A DNA stretch of 23,988 nt, taken from positions 1-23,988 of the forward strand of contig SLMV01000036.1 of assembly GCA_007133365.1 (NCBI GenBank). Direction: 5' to 3'. The first letter of the stretch is position 1. The number at the start of each line of letters is the position of its first letter. This stretch comes from Clostridia bacterium. GTDB lineage: Bacteria; Bacillota; Sulfobacillia; SLMV01. Under the pieces are notes generated by a model. It was not told the origin of the DNA. It made no database searches and saw only the letters and a program-made list of their open reading frames with translations. The position numbers and the translations under genes were made by a program. Positions 1 to 7,862 of this stretch are shown piece after piece.

Positions 1-1
1 A

Positions 2-589
2 ATTTTGTCAAATACAAAAGAACCGGGTATTTGGAGCGCGGGCGCATCGGTCGGGTGTGAAGCCTACAGTATCGCCATTCTTCTTGATGAGCAAGGGGCG
101 CTTAAACGTTCACGTATCTTGGGGACGGATATTGATAAGGCTTGTATAGCACGGGCACGACGGGGCGATTATTGGGAGAGTGAAATCCGAAACCTATCGT
201 CCGATCGTAAAGCGCGGTACCTGAGATGGATTCAAAATCCGGATCCCGCCGACATGCCGTTGCCAAAGCGTCAAGATCGCAGTGGCAAACCGGAGCCCCT
301 TTACCGGGTGTCGGACGACCTGCGAAAAGCCGTCCGTTTTGCGACCGAAGATTTATTCCAAAGCCAATATCGGAGGAAGTTTGATCTAATCATCTGTCGA
401 AACGTCACCATCTACTTTACGGAAACAGCCAAAAAGGCGTTATATCGGAGTCTGTGTCGGGCCCTTCGGGCGGATGGTTATCTGTTTGTCGGCGGAACCG
501 AAATTATCTTTAATGCGGAGGAATTAGGTTTGGATAACGTGGCTCCGTTCTTTTATCGACTGAATGAAAATTTCGAGAGCATCAAGTGA
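2..589 (+). CDS. cheR: CheR-type chemotaxis protein methyltransferase, 5' end outside window
   Basis: This is the SAM-dependent methyltransferase domain of a CheR-like protein, which in the family methylates glutamates of chemoreceptors. The visible part opens directly in SAM motif I (IWSAGASVGCEAYSIA; the family usually shows IWSAGCSSGEEPYS). The acidic-loop motif GTDID follows about 15 residues later, and the family signature FDLIICRNVTIYF lies near residue 130, followed by LRADGYLFVGGTE. CheR proteins are about 260 residues with an N-terminal helical domain; only about 195 residues are present and the N-terminal domain is missing, so the frame must continue to the left. The TTG at 5-7 is internal, not a start. 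The stop at 587-589 lies 13 bases before the cheX start, so the two genes are probably cotranscribed. In motif I a canonical Glu is replaced (GCEA rather than GEEP/GEEA), which is a mild deviation. Confidence 0.85.
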   Translation: MLSNTKEPGIWSAGASVGCEAYSIAILLDEQGALKRSRILGTDIDKACIARARRGDYWESEIRNLSSDRKARYLRWIQNPDPADMPLPKRQDRSGKPEPLYRVSDDLRKAVRFATEDLFQSQYRRKFDLIICRNVTIYFTETAKKALYRSLCRALRADGYLFVGGTEIIFNAEELGLDNVAPFFYRLNENFESIK

Positions 590-602
590 GGAGAGGATCC
601 CG

Positions 603-1085
603 ATGTCCCTTAACGTTCGATTTATCAATCCGTTCATAAAGGCCGCCTCTTACGTCTTGGAAACGGAAGTGGGAGCGGATATTGAACGCGGCAACGTGGC
701 GCTGGAGAAATCGGGCGCCACATCGCGGGAAGTGACGGTCGCGCTCGGTGTGACGGGTGATGTTCGGGGTGCCGTTTTTTACGGGTTGTCCCAGGACACC
801 GCCCGGGGTTTCGTCAGTCAAATGTTGGGCGAACCCGTCCCCCTGTTTGATCATTTGGCCGAAAGTGCCATGGGGGAGTTGGGCAATGTGATTACCGGAT
901 TGGCCAGCAGCAATTTGGAGCAAGAAGGGTTCGTTTGTCGGATTTCCCCGCCCACGCTGGTGACCGGCAAAGGGGTCTATATTTCGACCTTGGATTTTCA
1001 CCGTTTGGTCGTGCCGTTACATACTCAATACGGGGATTTAGAGATCAATGTTGCGTTAAAATCGGATGAATCCGGCATTGCTTGA
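603..1085 (+). CDS. cheX: CheX-like chemotaxis phosphatase (CheC/CheX/FliY family)
   Basis: A 160-residue protein of CheX size. CheX and its relatives dephosphorylate CheY-P in the cytoplasm. The family active-site signature S/D-x3-E-x2-N followed about 22 residues later by Pro is present once: Ser88, Glu92, Asn95 (ESAMGELGNVITG) and the Pro pair of ISPPTLV. One copy points to CheX rather than CheC, which has two. The chosen start is the ATG at 603 because a clear ribosome site, GAGGAGAGG, lies at 588-597; the longer frame from 564 begins inside cheR. The gene is directly downstream of the cheR-like gene. No other che gene is visible in this window. The stop codon overlaps the -35 box of the valS promoter. 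A general CheX-like protein acting on another response regulator is the main alternative. Confidence 0.8.
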   Translation: MSLNVRFINPFIKAASYVLETEVGADIERGNVALEKSGATSREVTVALGVTGDVRGAVFYGLSQDTARGFVSQMLGEPVPLFDHLAESAMGELGNVITGLASSNLEQEGFVCRISPPTLVTGKGVYISTLDFHRLVVPLHTQYGDLEINVALKSDESGIA

Positions 1086-1110
1086 CTTTGACCCGGGGAA
1101 TATCTACACT
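1082..1110 (+). promoter_or_regulatory. sigma-A type promoter for the valS T-box transcript
   Basis: The -35 TTGACT (1082-1087, 5 of 6 consensus) and the -10 TACACT (1105-1110, 4 of 6) are separated by exactly 17 bp, placing the expected start of transcription near 1117. It sits just upstream of the T-box leader, and the -35 box overlaps the last codons of cheX, so the genes are packed tightly. Confidence 0.55.
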
Positions 1111-1116
1111 TTTGGT

Positions 1117-1379
1117 TAGATTAATAATCAACGATTGCGCGATGAACGGAAGGAGTAGGCTGAACCGCCCCTAAGAGAAGGGACACCCATGGGCTGAGAG
1201 GTGCCCGGTGCGGGACAGTGCGAAGGTCGTCCGGGAGCGTTCCTGCTGAAATATCGAGTAAGCAGCGACGGGACTTCCCCGTTATCCAGCCGAGTGTTTC
1301 AGGATTGTCGGTTGCCTGAAGAAATAAGGTGGTACCGCGGATGATAACCCCCCTTCGCCCTTAGCGAGCGGGGGTTTTT
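1117..1379 (+). promoter_or_regulatory. T-box leader upstream of valS (transcription attenuation type)
   Basis: The conserved T-box core AATAAGGTGGTACCGCGG lies at about 1323-1340, followed by a factor-independent terminator and then valS. The TGGT at 1330-1333 would pair with the uncharged tRNA end ACCA, which fits tRNA-Val with discriminator A. An AGTA element of the kind found in the Stem I specifier loop occurs in GGAGTAGG near 1151-1157, and a second AGTA at about 1257-1260 could belong to the Stem II region. A GTC triplet at 1226-1228 is a possible valine specifier codon, but I did not fold the RNA, so this assignment is weak. Known mechanism: uncharged tRNA stabilises the antiterminator and valS is transcribed. 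Confidence 0.88.
1346..1379 (+). terminator. T-box leader terminator hairpin
   Basis: The arms are 1346-1358 and 1364-1376: AACCCCC, one C/C mismatch, then a TTCGC/GCGAG inner stem with one G-T pair, closing a 5-base loop. A run of five T follows at 1375-1379. It overlaps the downstream side of the T-box element, as expected for a competing antiterminator. Confidence 0.85.
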
Positions 1380-1410
1380 GTCTATACACGATGAGCAAGG
1401 GGGATCGTCA

Positions 1411-4080
1411 ATGCCCAAAAACGAGGAACGCATCACCCTTCCCAGCCATTTCGATGCGGGCGCAATGGAAGGGCCCATTTATGAAAAGTGGGAAGCGGGG
1501 GGGCATTTCAAGGCCGAAGTGCGTCCCGATCGCAGACCGTATACCATTTTGATGCCACCGCCAAATGTCACGTCCAATCTTCACGTTGGTCATGCCCTTG
1601 ACAATACCATTCAGGACATCTTGATTCGCCAACATCGGATGCAAGGATACGAAAGCCTGTGGCAGCCGGGCACCGACCATGCCGGCATAGCCACGCAGCA
1701 TGTAGTGGCTCAGAAGTTACTAGAAGAGCGCGGGGTGACCCGCCATGAGTTGGGGCGTGAGGCCTTTGTCGAGGAAATATGGAAGTGGAAGGATACGTAC
1801 GAAGGGGAAATTCTAAGGCAGATGAAAACGCTCGGATTTTCACCCGATTGGACCCGCCTTCGCTTCACCATGGATGAGCGCCTTTCCCGCGCCGTCCGGG
1901 AAGTGTTCGTGCAGTACTATGAGAAAGGGCTCATTTATCGCGGCGATTATATGATCAATTGGTGCCCTAAATGTTCGACAGCCTTAAGTGATATTGAAGT
2001 TGAGCATGAAGAAAAACAGGCCAAACTCTATTATGTGAACTATCGGGTCGAAACGGACGCCGAGGAAGTGGATTCTTTCATTCAAGTTGCCACCACTCGG
2101 CCCGAGACGATTCTAGGCGACACCGGGATCGCCGTGCATCCTGAGGATGCGCGTTATCGTAAATGGGTGGGACGCTGGGCGATGGTGCCCTTGGTGAATC
2201 GCCGGGTGCCGATCGTTGCCGATGAATTCGTGGACGCGGAATTCGGCACAGGGGTGGTCAAGGTGACTCCGGCCCATGACCCCAACGATTATGAAATTGG
2301 GCAACGTAACGGCCTCGATCCATTGGAGGTCATCAACCCCAAGGGGTTAATGACAGCGAATGCGGGAGAACGTTATGAAGGACTTGATCGTTTTGCGGCG
2401 CGTCAGCAAGTGGTGGACGATCTCCAAGCCCAAGGTTTACTGGAACGAGTGGAATCGCACACCCACGCGGTTGGGGAGTGCCACCGTTGTTCGACCGTGG
2501 TGGAACCCCTGATTTCGCGGCAATGGTTTGTGAATATGAAACCATTGGCAAAGCCTGCGATCGAAGCCGTCGAAACGGGGCGAATCCGGTTTGTCCCGGA
2601 GCGTTTTGGACGCATCTATTTGAACTGGATGTACAATGTTCGGGATTGGTGTATTTCACGACAGCTCTGGTGGGGTCATCAAATCCCCGCCTGGTATTGT
2701 GACGATTGCGAAGAAATGATCATCGCACGGAATGCGCCAACGGCGTGCGATCAATGCGGGGGCGCTGTGACGCAGGATGAAGATGTCCTGGATACGTGGT
2801 TCAGCTCGGCGCTATGGCCCTTTAGCACGCAAGGCTGGCCCGAAGCCACGCCTGAGATGGACTATTTCTACCCGAGCGATGTGCTCGTCACCGGTTGGGA
2901 TATTATACCATTTTGGGTGGCTCGGATGATTTTCAGCGCTCTTGCGTTTACGGATGAGGTGCCCTTCTCGGAGGTCCTGATCCACGGGTTGGTGCTCGAT
3001 CCCGAGGGACGGAAGATGAGCAAATCGCTCGGTAATGGGGTGGATCCGCTTGATGTGGTGGAAACGTACGGGGCGGATGCGCTTCGTTTCAGTTTGTTGT
3101 TCGGTAATTCTCCCGGAAGCGATATGCGCTTCTTCTGGGAGAAGGTTGAGACCGGCAGAAACTTCGGGCACAAACTTTGGAATGCGTGCCGCTTCGTCCT
3201 GATGAACCTTCCTGATGATTTCGATCCTGCTCAGCCGGCACAATACCAGATGGAGGATCGCTGGATTTTAAGCCGTGCCCGCGAAATGGTGGGCAAAGTG
3301 GACGGTTTCTTCGATGACTATCAATTGGGTGAAGCATTGAGGGAAATCTATGAATTTTCGTGGAACGAATTTTGCGATTGGTACATTGAAATGGCGAAGG
3401 CCCGTTTATCCGAAGAAGAACCGGACGAAAGACGGCACGCGGCCCAAGTGACCCTCTGTCGCGTCCTCGATACGATCTTGAAAGCCCTCCACCCGTATAT
3501 GCCCTTCATCACGGAGGCGATGTGGGGGGCGCTTCCGGACAGCGACGGCCTGCTCATTTCCGCACCCTGGCCCAGTGTGGATGCGTTCCCGCGTGATGAG
3601 GCGCTCATCGAAGACGTGCGGCGGGTTCAAGAGGTGGTGCGAACGGTTCGTAATCTTCGAGCAGAGGTTAACATTCCGCCGTCGCAAACGGTGCCCGTCA
3701 CCATTATCGCGCCTTCACGATGGCAAAACGTCCTGGTTCCGTGGGAGGCTCAGCTGAAGCAGTTGGCGGGAATTGCCGAAATCACGTGGAGTTTAAAAGA
3801 AGTGGGTGAACCCGAACAAACGCTGGTCGGTGTGGCGGGGGATATTCGGGTGCTCTTGCCTCTTGAAGGCGTCATCGACGTTGAGCGCGAGCAATCCCGC
3901 TTGAAAAAGAAGTTGGAGGAGGCGCTGGGCTATTTAAAGAGCGCAGAGAAGAAATTGGCGAATCCGGACTTTTTGGAAAAAGCGCCTGAAACGATTGTGG
4001 AGCGAGAACAGAAACGCTATGAGCAGACGAAACAGGAAGTAAAACACCTAACGTCCCGTCTGGAGCAGCTTGGGCAATAG
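1411..4080 (+). CDS. valS: valyl-tRNA synthetase
   Basis: A class I aminoacyl-tRNA synthetase of 889 residues that charges tRNA-Val with valine in the cytoplasm. The ATP-binding HIGH motif appears as HVGH at residues 58-61 (PPNVTSNLHVGH) and KMSKS at 535-539 (GRKMSKSLGNG). The inserted editing domain shows TTRPETILGDT, and zinc-binding cysteine pairs occur in CPKC and in YCDDC...CDQCGG. The C-terminal 65 residues are the charged coiled-coil arm typical of ValRS (LKKKLEEALGYLKSAEKKL onward). The ATG at 1411 is preferred because AAGGGGG lies 7 bases upstream; a longer frame from TTG 1378 would start within the terminator T-run. Length and domain order are normal. Expression should respond to tRNA-Val charging through the T-box leader. 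In many Firmicutes folC follows valS; here it does not. Confidence 0.98.
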   Translation: MPKNEERITLPSHFDAGAMEGPIYEKWEAGGHFKAEVRPDRRPYTILMPPPNVTSNLHVGHALDNTIQDILIRQHRMQGYESLWQPGTDHAGIATQHVVAQKLLEERGVTRHELGREAFVEEIWKWKDTYEGEILRQMKTLGFSPDWTRLRFTMDERLSRAVREVFVQYYEKGLIYRGDYMINWCPKCSTALSDIEVEHEEKQAKLYYVNYRVETDAEEVDSFIQVATTRPETILGDTGIAVHPEDARYRKWVGRWAMVPLVNRRVPIVADEFVDAEFGTGVVKVTPAHDPNDYEIGQRNGLDPLEVINPKGLMTANAGERYEGLDRFAARQQVVDDLQAQGLLERVESHTHAVGECHRCSTVVEPLISRQWFVNMKPLAKPAIEAVETGRIRFVPERFGRIYLNWMYNVRDWCISRQLWWGHQIPAWYCDDCEEMIIARNAPTACDQCGGAVTQDEDVLDTWFSSALWPFSTQGWPEATPEMDYFYPSDVLVTGWDIIPFWVARMIFSALAFTDEVPFSEVLIHGLVLDPEGRKMSKSLGNGVDPLDVVETYGADALRFSLLFGNSPGSDMRFFWEKVETGRNFGHKLWNACRFVLMNLPDDFDPAQPAQYQMEDRWILSRAREMVGKVDGFFDDYQLGEALREIYEFSWNEFCDWYIEMAKARLSEEEPDERRHAAQVTLCRVLDTILKALHPYMPFITEAMWGALPDSDGLLISAPWPSVDAFPRDEALIEDVRRVQEVVRTVRNLRAEVNIPPSQTVPVTIIAPSRWQNVLVPWEAQLKQLAGIAEITWSLKEVGEPEQTLVGVAGDIRVLLPLEGVIDVEREQSRLKKKLEEALGYLKSAEKKLANPDFLEKAPETIVEREQKRYEQTKQEVKHLTSRLEQLGQ

Positions 4081-4248
4081 GTTGAGGGGCTAATGGGCAG
4101 GAGTGCCAAGCGTATCAGGCGAAATAGGGAGCAGGGTGCGGACAGATGATGAGCACGCGTGAGCACATACGGCGGACGATTTTGTTTGTTCCTTTTAAAG
4201 GGTGTTCACCACCGAATGTAAGGATCTAGCCGATGAGGGGGATGTTGG
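4081..4248 (+). other. valS to SPOR-gene intergenic region, nothing firm
   Basis: These 168 bases hold only very short frames (18 and 27 codons) with no convincing ribosome site. I see no clear factor-independent terminator and no good promoter pair. The last bases (GAGGGGGA, about 4235-4242) are the ribosome site of the next gene. Confidence 0.5.
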
Positions 4249-5052
4249 GTGCTTTATCGCGGACGCAATGCCTCTATTTTACCGTGGGTCGTAACGTTTA
4301 TCGTGCTGGGTGTGCTTTCGGTTTTCGCTGGTTATTTCGGGGGTCGCCATCTCCTTTATGAACTTTTGATAAAACCAAGCGAAGGCGAAGATGCGGGGAT
4401 CGATGGCGCTTCGGAGCCCGATCCCGACCCGGTGCAATCGGCGAACCGAGAGGCGCCTTTTGAAGCGGCGGTTCCTTGGCAGGGAGCGCCACTATCCTTT
4501 TATCGCGTACAAGCCGGTGCTTTTAGCGTGGAGGAAAACGCCAAGAACCTCCAGGCGACCTTGCGAGATGAAGGGCACCCGGCGGTAATTATCCCGACCG
4601 CGGATCATCACTACCGTGTGGTGATCGGATTCGTGCGGACGGAAGCGGCGGCCAAAGAGCAGGTGGCGAGCATCGAATCGGAGGGTTTCGAGTGTATTTT
4701 TGTCCCTTGGGAACTGCCCGGTTTTCAGCGCGACGTCATGACGGATCCGTCGACGGGTGAAAAGGTTCAGCGCCTGACCCACGCTCTCGAAGATTTAATG
4801 CTGGTGCAATCGGAAATGGCGAGGGATGTCGGAGGCGAAACCCAATCGGTCTTGGATGATTTGGCAGCGGAGATCTTTGAACTTTCGGATGCCACGGTTG
4901 ATGTCCTCCCAGCGCCTTATCAAGCCTTTATCCAGGATGTGTTAACGCCTCATCTAAATCTTTTAGAGAAGGCGGTGACCCCGGCATCGCGTGAATCATA
5001 CTTTGAATTGGTTTTTGCCTTGGGAAAGGTCCGGGAAGGGTTGGATCAATAA
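4249..5052 (+). CDS. membrane-anchored SPOR-domain protein
   Basis: A 267-residue protein with one N-terminal membrane segment (about 11-33, SILPWVVTFIVLGVLSVFAG) after a short basic cytoplasmic tail. An acidic, proline-containing linker follows, then a SPOR domain at about 82-155 (FYRVQAGAFSVEENAKNLQATL, ending FVPWELPGF). SPOR domains bind denuded peptidoglycan, often at septa. The remaining 110 residues are predicted-helical in character and match nothing I recognise. The start is GTG 4249, with GAGGGGGA 6 bases upstream. Its place between valS and maf-radC-mreB suggests a septum or sporulation role like SpoIIB of Bacillus, which also lies near maf-radC-mreB, but sequence similarity beyond the SPOR fold cannot be claimed here. 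Confidence 0.75.
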   Translation: MLYRGRNASILPWVVTFIVLGVLSVFAGYFGGRHLLYELLIKPSEGEDAGIDGASEPDPDPVQSANREAPFEAAVPWQGAPLSFYRVQAGAFSVEENAKNLQATLRDEGHPAVIIPTADHHYRVVIGFVRTEAAAKEQVASIESEGFECIFVPWELPGFQRDVMTDPSTGEKVQRLTHALEDLMLVQSEMARDVGGETQSVLDDLAAEIFELSDATVDVLPAPYQAFIQDVLTPHLNLLEKAVTPASRESYFELVFALGKVREGLDQ

Positions 5053-5122
5053 ACTCCCTGATGTTATCCGGGGTTTTGGGGGGGTTTGAAAAACGCAGAT
5101 TCATCACGAAGGAGGAATGATT

Positions 5123-5377
5123 GTGAATAGGCGGCGTCGACAAGGTGGCTATCTGACATTATTCTTATTGATCATTCTCGGTGCATTTCTCGGGGATTTG
5201 ATCGGTGAACTCATCGCCCCGACCCTACCGATTATGGGGCGTTATGGCGAGCTGGGTATTTCACCGACCAACGTTCGTTTTTTGCATTTTCTCGATTTGA
5301 CCTTTGGCATTAGTTTTCGGTTGAACATGCTGGGCGCTTTGTTCGCCATTGGAGTGGTTTACTTTTGGTGGCGGTAG
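5123..5377 (+). CDS. DUF4321 family small membrane protein
   Basis: An 84-residue protein with two hydrophobic segments (about residues 9-27 and 61-82) joined by a loop; the first is glycine-rich (IILGAFLGDLIGELI), the pattern seen in the DUF4321 family found near maf in clostridial-type genomes. Function is unknown. The GTG at 5123 is favoured: AAGGAGG at 5109-5115 lies 7 bases before it, whereas the ATG at 5117 would leave only one base of spacing. The short distance to maf (19 bases) suggests cotranscription. The family call rests on size, context and the glycine pattern, so it is moderately sure. Confidence 0.6.
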   Translation: MNRRRRQGGYLTLFLLIILGAFLGDLIGELIAPTLPIMGRYGELGISPTNVRFLHFLDLTFGISFRLNMLGALFAIGVVYFWWR

Positions 5378-5396
5378 TATTTGAGGTGGCGACGAC

Positions 5397-6008
5397 ATGA
5401 CGCGGACACCCGAACTCATTTTAGCCTCCGGATCGCCGCGGCGACGTGTGCTTTTGGATCAGATTGGACTTCGCTACCGGATCCGCATCCCCGAGGTCGA
5501 TGAATCCACGGTGTTAAACCAAAATTCCAAGGCGGATCCCAGCGAGATCATCCAGTGTGTGGCCGCTTTGAAGGCCCGACAGGTGGCGTTCGAGGAGCAA
5601 AAGGCATTGATCTTGAGCGCGGATACCGGGGTCGTGGCACCCGATGGTGAGATTTTGGGTCAGCCACGGGATGCCACTGATGCCCAGACCATGCTTAAGC
5701 GGTTGGCTGGGCGGACGCATTATGTCGTCACAGGCATGGTATTGTATGATGTCGCGCGAGCGGCCCAAGCCGGACGTAGCGTATCGACTTGGGTAACGAT
5801 GAAACCGTATGATGAGCGCAGGATCAATTGGTACGTAGCATCGGGAGAACCCTTCGGCAAGGCTGGCGCATATGCCATCCAGGGGCGAGGTGCTCTTTTC
5901 GTTGAGACGATTTCGGGTTCTTATTCCAATGTGGTCGGTTTAGCACTGGAGGAATTAGAGGACCTTTTTTCGCGATTGGGTTATTCCCTATTTACTTACG
6001 TGTTATGA
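5397..6008 (+). CDS. maf: Maf-family nucleotide pyrophosphatase
   Basis: A 203-residue cytoplasmic protein of the Maf/Ham1 fold. Members of this subgroup hydrolyse non-canonical or excess nucleoside triphosphates such as dTTP and UTP to monophosphates, acting as house-cleaning enzymes. The N-terminal phosphate-binding motif ILASGSPRRRVLLDQIGL is present (residues 7-24), then the acidic SADTGV motif near residue 76, LGQPRD, and the C-terminal signature GKAGAYAIQGRGALFVETI with YSNVVGL. The start ATG 5397 is preceded by GAGGTGG. It sits between a DUF4321 gene and radC, the usual Firmicute order maf-radC-mreB. The last codons overlap an extended -10 element that may drive radC. Confidence 0.93.
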   Translation: MTRTPELILASGSPRRRVLLDQIGLRYRIRIPEVDESTVLNQNSKADPSEIIQCVAALKARQVAFEEQKALILSADTGVVAPDGEILGQPRDATDAQTMLKRLAGRTHYVVTGMVLYDVARAAQAGRSVSTWVTMKPYDERRINWYVASGEPFGKAGAYAIQGRGALFVETISGSYSNVVGLALEELEDLFSRLGYSLFTYVL

Positions 6009-6009
6009 T
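6001..6009 (+). promoter_or_regulatory. possible extended -10 promoter upstream of radC-mreB
   Basis: TGTTATGAT at the very end of maf is an extended -10 (TGn before TATGAT, 5 of 6). The -35 position 17 bp upstream (TTATTC) is poor. The predicted start of transcription is about 6016, ahead of the radC start at 6050. Sequence only; readthrough from maf is equally possible. Confidence 0.35.
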
Positions 6010-6049
6010 GAACGAGTGATCAAATGGCTAAAGTGAAGAGGGAGCGGGT

Positions 6050-6769
6050 GTGGCGAAACGAACACAGACAATCAAAGCGTTGCCAGCAAGTGATCGACCT
6101 CGTGAACGCTTGCTTGAGCGCGGAGTGGGGGCCCTAAGCGATACCGAGATTTTGGCCGTATTGCTGGGAACGGGAAACCATCGGACGGCGGAAACGGCGA
6201 TTGATCTGGCCCATCGGTTGTTGAGGCATCTCCAGGATCAACGCCTTTATGGATTGGTGGATATCACAGCGGAGGAACTACGTGGTCTTTCGGGTATCGG
6301 TGCCGTCAAGGCGTGTCGGTTGTTGGCAGCGGTTGAGTTGGGCCGGCGGGTTCGTCGCGAACGTCTGGCCCGTCCATTGATCGGGCGGCCGGAGGACGCC
6401 GCCGCGGTGCTGATCGAAGACATGCAGCATTTGGACCGGGAACACTTCAAGGCCATACTGCTTGACACCAAACATCGCGTGATTACTATCGAGTCCGTCT
6501 CCATGGGAAGCCTTAACGCTGCCGTCGCGCATCCGCGTGAAGTCTTTAAAGCCGGCATTAAGCGAAGTGCGGCCGCCTTGATATTGGCTCATAATCATCC
6601 CAGCGGGGATCCCACACCGAGTCAAGACGACCTTGAGGTGACGCGTCGGATTTTGCGAGCGGGCCGGTTGTTGGGCATTGAGGTGTTGGACCATTTGGTA
6701 ATTGGCGAAAATTGCTATTCGAGCATACGACAACGTGGAATGGATTGGGCTGATGAGGAACACATCTAA
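6050..6769 (+). CDS. radC: RadC family JAB/MPN-domain protein
   Basis: A 239-residue protein. The N-terminal part has PRERLLERGVGALSDTEILAVLLGTG and a helix-hairpin-helix (LRGLSGIGAVKACRLLAAVELGRR, about residues 81-104), followed by the JAB/MPN metalloprotease-like domain. The metal-binding residues are intact: His181 and His183 in HNHPSGD, Ser191 and Asp194 (H-x-H...S-x2-D). The molecular role is still unclear in the literature; despite its name it is not established as a repair protein. GTG 6050 is chosen as start with GAGGGAG at 6038-6044. It lies immediately upstream of mreB as in most Firmicutes. Confidence 0.95.
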   Translation: MAKRTQTIKALPASDRPRERLLERGVGALSDTEILAVLLGTGNHRTAETAIDLAHRLLRHLQDQRLYGLVDITAEELRGLSGIGAVKACRLLAAVELGRRVRRERLARPLIGRPEDAAAVLIEDMQHLDREHFKAILLDTKHRVITIESVSMGSLNAAVAHPREVFKAGIKRSAAALILAHNHPSGDPTPSQDDLEVTRRILRAGRLLGIEVLDHLVIGENCYSSIRQRGMDWADEEHI

Positions 6770-6797
6770 TGGCTCATCCTGGAAGGAGCATCGCTGA

Positions 6798-7838
6798 GTG
6801 TTTAGCTTTATTTACAACCAATTTTCAAGAGACATGGGAATCGACCTAGGCACAGCCAACACACTCGTTTACGTGCGGGGACGAGGCATTGTACTTCACG
6901 AACCGTCCGTTGTCGCCATGCGCCAAGGAGAAGATCACGAGCCCTTGGCGGTGGGTAACGAGGCCAAACAGATGATCGGGCGTACGCCTGGAAATATCGT
7001 GGCCATTCGCCCAATGAAGGATGGCGTCATTGCCGACTTCGATATTACGCAAAGCATGCTTCGCTATTTCATCGGGAAGGCGACACGGCGTCGACCGGTC
7101 ATTCGACCTCGGGTCGTGGTCGCGGTTCCATCTGGCGTCACCGAGGTGGAAAAGCGAGCGGTCATTGATGCCGCTTTGCAAGCGGGCGCACGCGAAGCGT
7201 ATCTGATCGAAGAGCCCATGGCTGCGGCCATTGGTGCGGGTTTGCCGGTGCATGAGCCAACGGGCAATATGATCGTTGATGTTGGGGGCGGTACGACGGA
7301 AGTCGGCGTTATCTCCTTGGGTGGCATGGTCACCCACGAGTCCATTCGTATTGCGGGTGATGAGATGGACGATGCCATCATCAATTATGTCAAACGCACG
7401 TATAACCTTTTAATCGGCGAGCGGACGGCTGAATTGGTCAAGATGGAAATCGGCAGTGCACTGCCGGGGGATGTTGACGGGCTTTTGGAAATCCGGGGGC
7501 GCGATCTCGTGACCGGACTGCCGAAGACGCTGGAATTGACGGCGGAAGAAGTGCGGGAGGCGCTCGCCGATCCGGTCAATCAAATTATTGACGCGATCAA
7601 GGTGACGCTGGAACGGACACCGCCCGAATTATCGTCGGATATCATGGACCGCGGAATCGTGCTCACCGGAGGTGGCGCCATTCTTCGTGGTTTCGATGGG
7701 CTGGTCAGCCAGGAAACCGGGATGCCGGTATATGTATCCGAGGATCCACTCCTTTGCGTGGTTCGGGGGACGGGGAAGGTTTTGGACGAACTTGATGTTC
7801 TCCGCCGCATCCTCATTGCCCCGAAGCGGTTGGCCTAA
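6798..7838 (+). CDS. mreB: rod shape-determining protein MreB
   Basis: A 346-residue bacterial actin that forms membrane-associated filaments guiding lateral wall synthesis. The phosphate-1 loop is MGIDLGTANTLVYV (residues 13-26), phosphate-2 is IVDVGGGTTEVGVISLGG, and the adenosine motif is GIVLTGGGAILRG. The N-terminal MFSFIYNQFSRDMG is a short amphipathic stretch of the sort that helps MreB contact the membrane. Start GTG 6798, with GGAAGGAG at 6781-6788. It leads the mreB-mreC-mreD-mrdA series; gaps to neighbours are under 30 bases, consistent with one operon. Confidence 0.98.
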   Translation: MFSFIYNQFSRDMGIDLGTANTLVYVRGRGIVLHEPSVVAMRQGEDHEPLAVGNEAKQMIGRTPGNIVAIRPMKDGVIADFDITQSMLRYFIGKATRRRPVIRPRVVVAVPSGVTEVEKRAVIDAALQAGAREAYLIEEPMAAAIGAGLPVHEPTGNMIVDVGGGTTEVGVISLGGMVTHESIRIAGDEMDDAIINYVKRTYNLLIGERTAELVKMEIGSALPGDVDGLLEIRGRDLVTGLPKTLELTAEEVREALADPVNQIIDAIKVTLERTPPELSSDIMDRGIVLTGGGAILRGFDGLVSQETGMPVYVSEDPLLCVVRGTGKVLDELDVLRRILIAPKRLA

Positions 7839-7862
7839 TCGAGGTGCTGGGGGCAGCGAATC

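Noticed and set aside
4093..4149. 18-codon arginine-rich frame after valS
   Set aside because: Ribosome-site spacing is too short and nothing supports translation.
5050..5095. Possible hairpin between the SPOR gene and DUF4321 (AAACTCCC with GGGGGTTT)
   Set aside because: The arms are separated by a long loop, include a wobble pair and lack a following T-run; too weak to call a terminator.
6278..6763. 161-codon minus-strand frame antisense to radC
   Set aside because: Shadow of radC; the sense protein carries intact catalytic motifs.
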